DNA of 64,000 bases from Dallia pectoralis (Eukaryota > Chordata > Actinopteri > Esociformes > Umbridae), in contig CM055741.1 in assembly GCA_029465975.1 (NCBI GenBank), forward strand, positions 3,555,728 through 3,619,727. The letters run 5' to 3'. A model generated the notes under the pieces. The model saw only the letters and a list, made by a program, of their open reading frames with translations, searched no databases and was not told the DNA's origin. Positions 1-10,783 of this stretch are shown in pieces. How positions within the stretch are numbered: the stretch's first letter is position 1; each line of letters opens with the position of its first letter. The translations under genes were made by a program, and so were the position numbers.

Positions 1-399
1 AAACCCACCTCAAACAGGTAGCTACCACAACACCAAGCACACCTTATACAAGTAGCTACCACAACACCAAACCCACCTCAAACAGGTTGCTACCACAACA
101 CCAAACCCACCTCAAACAGGTTGCTACCACAACACCAAACCCACCTCAAACAGGTTGCTACCACAACACCAAGCACGCCTTGTACAAGTAGCTACCACAA
201 CACCAAACCCACCTCAAACAGGTAGCTACTAGAACACCAAAACCACCTCAAACAGGTAGCTACCACAACACCAAACCCACCTCAAACAGGTAGCTACCAC
301 AACACCAAACCCACCTCAAACAGGTAGCTGCTAGAACACCAAACCCACCTCAAACAGGTAGCTACCACAACACCAAACCCACCTCAAACAGGTAGCTAC
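1..399. repeat. 34-bp minisatellite in a DCAF15 intron
   Basis: About twelve tandem copies of a 34-bp unit (core CCACCTCAAACAGGTAGC) fill the window from base 1 up to 33 bases before the first visible exon. Units differ by a few substitutions (GTAGC/GTTGC, ACCTCAAAC/GCCTTGTAC). The array continues off the left edge. It lies in the intron upstream of the first readable DCAF15 exon. Confidence 0.9.
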
Positions 400-432
400 G
401 TTTTGACTTGTGTTGTCTCCTTCCATTTTCAG

Positions 433-1050
433 GTACACCATATCCGTCTGTTTTCAGGAGAGGATATCTACAGTGATCTCTACCTCACTGTGTGTGAATG
501 GCCCAACGACCACTCCAAGATTGTGATCTTCGGTTTCAAGTAAGAGGAATTGCTGTTTATTTGTCAATGCCAAAGTTTCTGTCTGTCAGTCTGATAATTT
601 CCGTTAGATGCAAACTCGCACCACTGGCAAACGTGAAAGTAAAGTACACATTTGATCAGTTATGTTGACTTATTTACTTTTAACACAAACTGTCACACAC
701 TGAGACTCCTGGGAAATAGGGGTTGCCACAGAAACCGATTCACCAACAAGAAATGGTTTTCCGGTCCTCTTCCATTTGCTCTCGTTCTCTCCTCCTTTTT
801 GTTTGCCCCCCAACCCCCCAACCACAGCACCCGTAGCTCCAGCACTGTGTTAATGAACCTGATGATGAGCGACGAGAACAACAGGGACATCTACATCACC
901 ATCGCCTCAATGCCCCCACCTCTACCCTGCACCCAGTGCTGTCCTGTTAACAGCACCAGCATACGTACAGGTACAGACACACACACACACACACCTCTAC
1001 CCTGCACCCAGTGCTGTCCTGTTAACAGCACCAGCATACGTACAGGTACA

Positions 1051-1085
<35 letters not shown>

Positions 1086-3869
1086 CTACCCTGCACCCAG
1101 TGCTGTCCTGTTAACAGCACCAGCATACGTACAGGTACAGACACACAAACACTCACACAAGTGAGGTTACGGTGAAGTGGGCGTGGTCCTAAGACAGGCT
1201 GTTGTCACGGTGATCCCCAGGAGGCGGAGACTGTCTGGAACATGGCTACATGTTGAACAGTCGTTACCAGGTGGTCTACCCATTCCCCACCTTCCAGCCG
1301 GCCTTCCAGCTGAAGAAGGACCAGGTCATCTTCCTGAACACCTCCTACTCTCTGGTGGCATGCTCTGTGTCCTACTGTTCAGGTACACACACAAACACAC
1401 TCAGTTTTGACGTCTTCCTCTTCGTCTCCCCAGGCTTGTCTATGTGGTGATGATGGTGTGTTGTTTGTCTTTCTGGCAGGTGAGACGGGTGATTCATCTC
1501 AGATCTTGTTCAGGAGGAAAGCATCTGCCCCGGCCCCAGGACATCAGCCTCCTCTGTCACCGCCGTCCTCCTCTTTCTCCTCTCATGGTTCTCCTCACAG
1601 ACGCCCGTCCACTACCAAGTCGAGCCCCGCACCTCTCTCCCCATGTCAGTCGCAGGCCGCCGCCCGGGCGAGGGAGTTCGCTGCCGATCTTTTCAGACGT
1701 GCCCAGGGCGGAGGAGCGGAGGAGGAGGGTGGAGAGAGTAGAGGGAAAACTCAGGGAGTAGGAGGAGAGGAGGGAGTGAGCGGGAGAGCCGGCGAACGGA
1801 TGGAGGAAACACAAAATGACAAACTAACTGTCCCGCCACTGCCTCCCGCCGTTGACATCAGCCTGAGTTCCTCGACACCCACCTCCTCGCCCCCGCCCAC
1901 CTCCTCGCCCCCGCCCACCCCTAAATCTGGCCAGGACACGGGCTGTGGCGAACCTGGCTATGTTAACTACACACGCCTGCAGTACTGCTTGCAGAAGCCG
2001 GGGGCGCCAGAGCAGGATGCAGCAGGTGAGACTAATCACAGAAGAAGACCTGTGTTTAGGTGAAACCCACACACAGTGACAATATGCAAATGTAAACCTC
2101 TGCCCCGCCCCCGCAGGTTATGAAGACGACAAGGTGCAGCTGCCTTTCAGTGTGACGGACTTAAAGGGACGAAGTCTGCAGCTGGTCACCGGGACCCACA
2201 GTGGACAGGTGGGTGGGAGAGACAGATGGACAGGTGGGTGGGAGAGACAGATGGACAGGTGGGTGGGAGAGACAGATGGACAGGTGGGTGGGAGAGACAG
2301 ATGGACAGGTGGGGGAGAGACAGACGGACTGGTGGGTGGGAGAGACAGACGGACAGGTGGGTGGGAGAGACAGATGGTGGGTGGGAGAGACAGATGGACA
2401 GGTGGGTGGGAGAGACAGATGGACAGGTGGGTGGGAGAGACAGATGGACAGGTGGGTGGGAGAGACAGGGACAGGTGGGTGGGAGAGACAGATGGACAGA
2501 CAGATGGACAGGTGGACAGGTGGGTGGGAGAGACAGATGGACAGGTGGGTGGGAGAGACAGATGGACAGGTGGGTGGGAGAGACAGATGGGTGGGGAGTG
2601 AGACAGATGGACAGGTGGGTGAGAGAGACAGGAGAGACAGACAGACAGACAGGTGGGTGGGAGAGACAGATGGACAGGTGGGTGGGAGAGACAGATGGAC
2701 AGGTGGGTGGGAGAGACAGATGGACAGGTGGGTGGAGAGACAGATGGACAGGTGGGTGGGAGAGACAGATGGGACAGGTGGGTGGGAGAGACAGACGGAC
2801 AGGTGGGTGAGAGAGACAGATGGACAGGTGGGTGGGAGAGACAGATGGACAGGTGGGTGGGAGAGACAGACGGACAGGTGGGTGGGAGAGACAGATGGAC
2901 AGGTGGGTGGGAGAGACAGATGGACAGGTGGGTGGGAGAGACAGATGGACAGGTGGGTGGGAGAGACAGACGGACGTGTGGGTGAGTGAGACAGATGGAC
3001 AGGTGGGTGAGAGAGACAGACAGACGGACGTGTGGGTGAGCGAGACAGACGGACAGGTGGGTGGGAGAGACAGATGGACAGGTGGGTGGGAGAGACAGAT
3101 GGACAGGTGGGTGGTAGAGACAGATGGACAGGTGGGTGAGAGAGACAGACAGACGGACGTGTGGGTGAGCGAGACAGACGGACGTGTGGGTGAGCGAGAC
3201 AGACGGACGTGTGGGTGAGTGAGACAGACGGACGTGTGGGTGAGAGAGACAGATGGACGTGTGGGTGAGACAGGTGGGTGGGAGAGACAGACGTGTGGGT
3301 GAGAGAGAAGTTCAGAGAGTTGGAGTGGGTCACTATGTTAGAACTGCAGATACAGGTGATAATGTGTGTTAACTGTCTGTGTGTGTGTGTTAACTGTCTG
3401 TGTGTGTGTGTGTGTGTGTTAACTGTCTGTGTGTTAACTGTCTGTGTGTGTTAACTGTGTGTGTTCTTCAGAGTGTGTGCGTGGAGCAGTTGACTCTGGA
3501 CTTTGAGTACCTGATTAACGAGGTGATTAGAAGTGATGCATGTTGGGCCCCACAGTTCTGCTCGTTCAGTGACTACGACGTGGTCATATTGGAGGTACAC
3601 ACTCACACACACTCAATATCTGTGTGTTTACATTTACATACACACACACACTCACTATCTGTGTGTTCACATTTACACTCACACACACTCACTATCTGTG
3701 TGTTCACATTTACACTCACACACACTCTTTCCATCTTCCTCAACCATCATTTCTAAAGAATAATCTGGCCTTGTTAATCAGAACAGTTACTAGAGTTTTA
3801 AACCATCTCTGTTTCCATGACAATGTCACTGTGATCATGGTAGACATTGTCTCTGTCTGACACTCCTGG

Positions 3870-3902
<33 letters not shown>

Positions 3903-4092
3903 AGGTGTGTCCAGAGACCAACACTGTGGTGATTAACATCGGTCTATTGTTGCTGGCCTTCTCCAACGCTGAGGAGGAACACTGCAGGTCTTAAAAACCT
4001 TAAAGTCCTTAAAACCTATATCTCTCTTTCTCTGTTTTTCTATCGTTCTCTTTCTGCATTTGTCATTTTCCTGTCTATTGCTCTGTGCCTTT

Positions 4093-4133
<41 letters not shown>

Positions 4134-4762
4134 TTTAACTGTGTGTTTGTGTGTGTGTGTCCAGACCCAACACCTACCACTCCAGCCTGCAGGTGAGCTG
4201 GGACCTCAACACTGGAGTGTGTCGCACCGTTGGTGTCGGTGACCTTACTGAGGTCAAGGGTCAGACGAGGTGAGCCCTGCCGAGTTTATTCTCAGAAGTT
4301 TCACGAGGAGGCGGCAAGCCTTGTCTCTGACCTCTGTCCTCACCTCTGTCCTCCCCTAGTGGCAGTGTGTGGAGCTCGTACAGGAAGTCTTGTGTCAACA
4401 CTGTGATGAAGTGGCTGGTGCCAGAGAGCAGCTCCCGTTATATCAACCGGATGACCAACGAGGCCCTGCACAAAGGTACACACACAACACACGGCACAAA
4501 ATGGAAATGCTAAGTGAGGATTTAAAATATAGTACCCGTTAAACGAAGACACCGGCAGAAAAGGGTTCTAACTGTTACTTTGACAGCTAGGGAGTTGATG
4601 GTGAAAAAAACTGTTGTGCGGCAGTGATCCCTGATTGGTAAGGCTTTTGACAGATGAGCCAATGACAGCTGAGTGATTTCTTATGGCCCGTCTCCTCTGT
4701 TTTCAGGCTCCTCCCTGCAGGTGTTGGCCGACAGCGACCGCAGTACCTGGATTGTACTATAA
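433..4762 (+). CDS. dcaf15: DCAF15, DDB1- and CUL4-associated factor 15 (5' partial)
   Basis: Substrate receptor of the CUL4-DDB1 E3 ubiquitin ligase, known as the target of aryl-sulfonamide degraders. Exons read: 433-539, 828-970, 1221-1382, 1480-2025, 2117-2208, 3472-3594, 3905-3987, 4165-4269, 4360-4475, 4707-4762. They give 510 codons in consistent phase, ending in TAA. Recognition rests on family segments such as IYSDLYLTVCEWP, YQVVYPFPTFQPAFQLKKDQ, EPGYVNYT, QLTLDFEYLINEVIR, FSDYDVVILEVCPETN, TSGSVWSSYRKSC, MTNEALHKG and the C-terminus STWIVL. The human protein has about 600 residues, so roughly the first 100 lie upstream of the window. The 546-bp exon encodes a low-complexity Ser/Pro/Glu-rich middle, the family's variable insert. 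Two exon ends (970 and 2208) are embedded in tandem duplications that copy the splice donor. RFX1 is convergent downstream, as in human 19p13. Confidence 0.95.
921..1141. repeat. Triplicated exon 3' end with splice donor (DCAF15)
   Basis: The last ~50 bases of the exon ending at 970, together with its donor (TACAG|GTACAG), occur three times: at about 921-976, 996-1051 and 1083-1140, separated by (AC)n. Candidate exon ends are 970, 1045 and 1134. The first-to-second distance is 75 bp, which preserves frame. The second-to-third distance is 89 bp, which does not. Use of 970 joins the next exon in frame. Confidence 0.9.
2200..3305. repeat. 25-bp minisatellite starting at a DCAF15 splice donor
   Basis: Roughly 40 copies of a 25-bp unit combine GGACAGGTGGGTGGGAGAG with ACAGAT. 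The array begins exactly at the exon end at 2208 (GGACAG|GTGGGT), so nearly every unit repeats a good donor-like sequence. GTGGGTGGG units give way to GTGTGGGTGAG variants after about 2965. The long ORFs on both strands here are repeat translations. Confidence 0.9.
3595..3732. repeat. ~37-bp repeat plus (AC)n after a DCAF15 donor
   Basis: Three copies of a unit containing CTATCTGTGTGTTCACATTT flanked by (AC)n directly follow the donor at 3595. (TG)n tracts also occur at 3364-3470, 3870-3902 and 4098-4164 in neighbouring introns. Confidence 0.8.
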
Positions 4763-5935
4763 GACACACACACACAGACGTCTGGAAAGAGGAAAACAGC
4801 AGGAGTACCTGGATCGTACAATGATCGAACTGAACTATGAGCTGCTACAGTTACAGTCTGGACGTGTCATCAATCTGTTCTCTATATGCGCACTATGTTT
4901 CACCAGGACCAGTATAGAGGGGGGAGAGGCCATGTGGTCCTGTCAGGATGAGCATCTCACCAACACAATCTGTGTGTAGTGTTTTAGAAGTTAAGGATAT
5001 TGTGGCAGAGGCTCTGTTTTCCTATTACTGCGGTTTTGTTTGTTTTACAATTGTGTATCATAATTTGCATCCCATGATTCAGAGCTGGACTGAACAGACT
5101 TTGTTTGTTTCTTACGCTTGTGTTTTATTTCTCAGTGTTTGATTATTGTGTGTGCGTGCGCGTGCGTGCGAAAGAGAGAGTGCAATGTATGAAGGCGAGA
5201 TGTCGTGGTTATGCAGATTCTGTCGCTGTTTTCTGACCTAGTCTGATTTTTTGTTTAGTCAGAAAGAGATTTTGTCCAGTTATGTATTTACACCCGCATT
5301 ATAGTAAATGCCAAACTGACACCAGATCAGCACCTTCACCTGCAAGTTCACTCAGTTTGTCATTGTCAGGTCTAGACGTGGTTCTAACATGGATCCTTTT
5401 TTCTGATGCTCTGATTTGGACATTTTCACGTTTTGTTTAAAATCTGATCACAAACGCAATGTGATTTAGATTATACCTCTGTTAAAATGAGGGCACAATG
5501 AAAATGTTTGCACCGTCAGGACAAAGGAAAACTTGGTTTTTGCACAAGGACTACAATCTGCTAGGTTCCATTCAAAATGGCTCACTATTTCCATTTTTCC
5601 CATAACCTCATATTAAGGCTTTCGGATGAGTTGCGGAAATAAGGTGTTATTTATGATCGACTTCTTTATTCATGTGTTGTTAATGTGATTGAGTTGCATG
5701 GATGTTACATTCCGGTAACGTTTCCTAAAGGCTCTGTCAACATGGTTGAAGTATTACACAGTGTCTGCAGATTTCCTCGTTGCATCTTCCACCTAGAATC
5801 TAAGAAAGGTCCAGGTTTTGTAACCCCAGATGAAGCAGAGGCTTTGTATAAATAAATGAAAGGCCTGTTGCCAGTTATTAATATCTGGACGGGGAAAACG
5901 TGCTTAACTTGAATATTTTTGATAAAAATAAATAA
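4763..5935 (+). other. dcaf15: DCAF15 3' untranslated region
   Basis: Unique AT-rich sequence follows the TAA at 4760-4762, with no supportable ORF. Poly(A) signals AATAAA occur at 5851-5856 and 5927-5932, either of which could end the transcript. The extent is inferred from the signals only. Confidence 0.55.
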
Positions 5936-7174
5936 TTGAAAGATTTCTCGTCGTTTCTTGTATGTAAAGAGCACAAAGTGTGTGACAAAACGGGAAAACT
6001 ATTTTAATGTTTTCACACAAACCACTTAATCGTTCAAGGTGGGCGGATGTGACGTTATACTGTTGATAATAAAACGGATCACAATTATTCAATACAAAGG
6101 TTTAAAATATACTCTACATCACTGCCATTTCTGATTGTAAAGTGTTAATAAAAGTAGCTAACTAAATACTCTGGACATCAAAATGTGCTACACGTACTGT
6201 TCAAATAAGGCCACAATGGTTGGAATACAATACATATACGAAAGTCAAACGTATACACAAGATAGACATACCTACTATATGTCAACCTGTAAATTACAAC
6301 AGTTTCTATGTATATATTGTGACAATATTATTGTCTTGTTCAGGTTACCTTTACCGATAAAAGCTAATGCTAATCCAGTGAGCTAGCAGCTAGGGTTGCC
6401 ATGGATACACGTGTGCGTGCGCATCTCCTTCGTCCTCCAATCGTGACAGGTTGTCGTGAGCCTTGACCTTCTCCCTCTGGCCCAATCACAAATCAGTGCT
6501 GTCTCGGTGAAGGTTTATATGCAGCAGGTGGGATATCACTGTTACTGTGAAGTGTGTGTGTGTGTGTTTGCGATGTGTGTGATCATATGTCGATGAAAAT
6601 GGATGAGTGAAGGCTCGTCACTCCTCTGCCATGACGCTACATCACGATTGTCATAACAATATATAATAACAATACATGTAAAAAAATGTTGACACAAAAC
6701 ACTTTAATCCATTTATAGAGCCAATATTGAAAATGTAAGATTGTGTCCCAAATGGCATTGACAATACAGCGACATTTGGAACAGCAAAAGCTCTCTATAA
6801 ACTCTTGAAGGCACTGGTAATCTCTTAGTTGGCCAAATTAAAAAAAACTAAAAAATTGTTTCCAAACTAGTTTTGGCAGGTAAGGTAAGGAAAGAGAAGG
6901 AACCACCAGGAGCCATGGCAAGTAGAGATGAATAGGCAAAGTGGCATGCAGACAAATCTATACTGCTCACACACACACACACAGACACAGACACAGACAC
7001 AGACACAATGACGTGATGTTACAGGAACATGAGGAACGTCATGGAACCATACATGAAAATGAATGAGCATGCGTTGTGATTGTGTGTGTCAGTCACATTG
7101 TTTGTAAATCATTGTGTGCATGTGTGTGTGTAAACCACTGTGTGTAAACCACTGTGCATCTGTGTGTGTGTAAA
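5936..7174. other. DCAF15-RFX1 convergent intergenic region and RFX1 3' UTR
   Basis: No coding region was recognised. On the - strand, an ATTAAA (TTTAAT on + at 6703-6708) lies about 470 bp beyond the RFX1 stop and is a candidate poly(A) signal for RFX1. Short (CA)n/(TG)n tracts occur at 6548-6568, 6968-7005 and 7080-7190. A sequence resembling an RFX X-box half (GTTGCCATGGATAC) lies near 6393-6406. Confidence 0.5.
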
Positions 7175-9984
7175 TCACTGTGCGTGTGTGGTATTGAACA
7201 GTCCTTGGTGGTCAGTCCTGGTCAGTTTGGTGGGTGGCTCCAGTGACTCCTCCCCCTCTCCGAGGCCAGTGGAGTTAGACGGCATGGCCATCTCCCCGCA
7301 CTCTTCGTCACTCTCGTCGTCATCATCCTCTTCGTCATCTGAAACACGGACACAATGACAGACAAGCTGGTTGTTAAAGGCGTGAGACCGGTTACTGGTA
7401 TAAGCACACAACAGTAGGTGTGAGACGTGCTCCTACCCTTATCATGATCCATTGAGTTATTACACCGTCCAACGCTGGCAAACTGAAACGCAAGAAACAC
7501 ACAGAGATTAACTGTATTCATAGAACGACACAAATCTGTATTTTATTATAGCAGGACGTCGCATTACAGTGTGTCTCTGTGTGTGTGTTACCGTGTGTGT
7601 GCATGTGTGTGAGTGTGCATGTGTGTGTGAACGTGTGCATGCGTACCTCTCCCATAACAGCGATGGGTGTCTCTCCTTTAGCCTGGGCCACTCTGTGCTC
7701 CACCAGGTAATACATGTATTCATCATACAGCAGACGGATCAGGTGGAAGGACCCAAAGCTGGCGGCGCTGCGTAGTGTCAGGTCCCTGATCACCATGGAG
7801 CTGGAGAGGGGGCGGAGCCATACAGAAAGAAACACTCACACATTCATTCATTCTACCATGTTCTTTCAATCTCTTGCCTTTTGTGCCCACTGTCTTAAGC
7901 CACAGTGTTTCTCCAAGCAGCTCATCCACCCTGCCTCACCCATCCTCCCCCCCTCACCCATTCTCCCTCCCTCTAACCTGTAGAAAGACCACCTGAGGAG
8001 GAAGAGCTTGGCGGCTTTAGGAAAGGACTCAGGGCTGTGCTGGTAGGGCTTTAGGACCTGGGAGACCACGGCGTCCAGCCAGGTGGCCCACTGCTCCAGG
8101 GAGTTGTGTTGCTGTAACGTTTGTTTAAAGTCCTGCTCCAACCTCTGGACTACAGCGTCCTCACAACGACACACCCAGGACGCTTGCTCCTGCAAGAGGA
8201 AGAAGAGACGGGGTCAGACTGAGAAACAAGGACACGGACAGAGATAGACAGGAACTGTACACAACCCTGAGAGAGACAGAGGGACAGATAACCTGCTAGA
8301 CAGACAGACAGACAACCTGCTAGACAGACAGACAACCTGCTAGACAGACAACCTGCTAGACAGAGAGACAGACAACCTGCTAGACAGAGAGACAGACAAC
8401 CTGCTAGACAGACAGACAGAACCTGCTAGACAGACAGACAGACAACCTGCTAGACAGACAGACAGACAACCTGCTAGACAGACAGACAACCTGCTAGACA
8501 GACAGACAGACAACAGACAGACAGACAACCTGCTAGACAGACAGACAGACAACAGACAGACAGACAACCTGCTAGACAGACAGACAGACAACCTGCTAGA
8601 CAGACAGACAGACAACCTGCTAGACAGACAGACAGACAACCTGCTAGACAGACAGACAGTACGGACCTTTACGTTGTTGAAGTCGACCCGGTTCAGGTCA
8701 CTCAGCATCTGGTTGATCTGGGCTGTGTTCTGGAGTACAGCCCGGGCAGCCTGGGCCAGGTGGTTCAAACTGGTGTAGCGACGTAGCGTCTGGGCAAACG
8801 CCCCAGCACACACGACCTGAGGAAAAAGCACAGCGTCTATTTGGTTTTGATCCATTTGACATGTGGTGGTGGTGTGTGTGTCTGTCTGTGTGTATAAGTT
8901 TGTGTGTCTGTCTGTGTGTTGTCTGTGTGTGTGTGTGTATATATCTATATCTGTTTGTGTGCGTATATATGTGTGTGTGTGTGTATATGTGTGGGTGTGT
9001 GTGTGATCACACCTTAATTTGGACCATCTCCTCAGGTATGTTCATCATGGCACCAGTCAACCAGCTTTCCAGACTCTTGGCAAAATTACGAATGGCTTGA
9101 GTTAAGGCACCTGTAGGCAGAGAAGACAGAGTTAAGGCCCCTGAAGACAGAGGAGACAGAGTTAAGGGCCCTGAGACAGAGGAGACAGAGTTAAGGGCCC
9201 TGTAGGCAGAGAAGACAGAGTTAAGGCCCCTGAAGACAGAGAAGACAGAGTTAAGGCCCCTGAAGACAGAGGAGACAGAGTTAAGGGCCCTGAGACAGCG
9301 TTATGTATCTCTATGTCACGTGTTATAACTCACTGGGGATGGGTCGCAGTACATCAGGTATTAGGACTTCCACCAGGGCCTGGTACAGCGTGTTGTCACA
9401 GCCTCTGGTCCAGTAGAGGACCGGCTCATATTTACACAACACCACCAGACAGCTCTTAGGGAGACGCTCCTCAGACTCTCCGTGACTGCGGGGGGAGGAG
9501 GGGGCGGGGGGTGTTTCCTCTACTAAATTATGGCACATCATATGAGAAAACACAGTGACGTTATAATAAATGTCCCACTCACAGGCTGAGTGTGCCTGTG
9601 TGGCTCTCACTGAACCTCCAGAAGGTTTTCCACAGAGTCTCTACCAGAGTCAACTGCAGGTTCACCATCACATCCAGAATGGCCTGCATAGACATCAGAT
9701 ATACAGACATTAAGATACATAAGACACGAGCATAAATAAGATATAAGATACATCAAAAGGTTGCATATGACACAATAGAGACATAATTCTACAGCACACC
9801 TCACAGTGTTCCCTGTAGAGCTGCTGGAAGGCGCTGATGTGTTCTGGAATGATTCCATCAGGAAGAATTCTGTCCTGCAGATTTAACTCAGGAAACTCTG
9901 GCAGCGCCCGTGACGAGTCTGTGGAACGACAACACCACATGTTAACACAGCCGGCTGTATTACTGTGACCATGTTGTGAGTGAG

Positions 9985-10015
<31 letters not shown>

Positions 10016-10739
10016 TGTGTGGTTTCTCATCCACCGACCCATAAACTGCTGGTATTGCTGCACCTGGGCTGAGATGTCATTGAGCCCCGCCCCCTGCTGC
10101 TGCCCCAGGGAAATCCCATTGGTCATGCCCTCGACCTTCTGCACCGGCTTAATCCTGTCGGACAGAACACCTGTCAGTCACACACCACCAGCCAATCAGA
10201 GAGTGGAGGAGGAGGAGGAGAGGAAAAAGCAGGAGCAGCAGGAGAGGCAGGAGGAGGTGGGTGCCTACCGATGCTTGTGTGATAGGGGCTGTTGTCTCAT
10301 GGCCAGGTGCTGCTGGTCCTCCATCAGGCGGAGCAGAGAGGAGGAGGCTTTAATACGCAGACCGTAGTAGTGGTACTTAGAGTTCCCCCTGACACACACA
10401 CACACATATTAGTAATACACGTGCGTATGTGTGAGAGTGTCTGAGTGTTTGTGTGTGTATGTATGAGTGTGTGTGTGTGTATTTATGACTGTGTGTGTGT
10501 GTGTGTGTGTGTGTACCGTGTGCCAAGGCGTCTGGTTCTCAGGCCCAAAAACACAGATCGGATGAGTTTGCCAAATGAGGCGGCGTTGACAGGTTCCAGT
10601 TTGAGCTCCTGACAGTGGAGCAGATAGTGACAGAACAGGGTACAGCGGGGTAAACTCACACCCTCTGCTCCCTCATAGTTATCACACAGCCACTGGACCT
10701 GGAGACACACACACACAGTGTTAGCACACCATGGACCCC

Positions 10740-10783
<44 letters not shown>

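Noticed and set aside
2161..3333. 390-codon ORF (- strand) and 262-codon ORF (+ strand)
   Set aside because: Both are translations of the 25-bp minisatellite in a DCAF15 intron; peptides are periodic Ser/Pro/His or Trp/Arg/Asp repeats with no domain.
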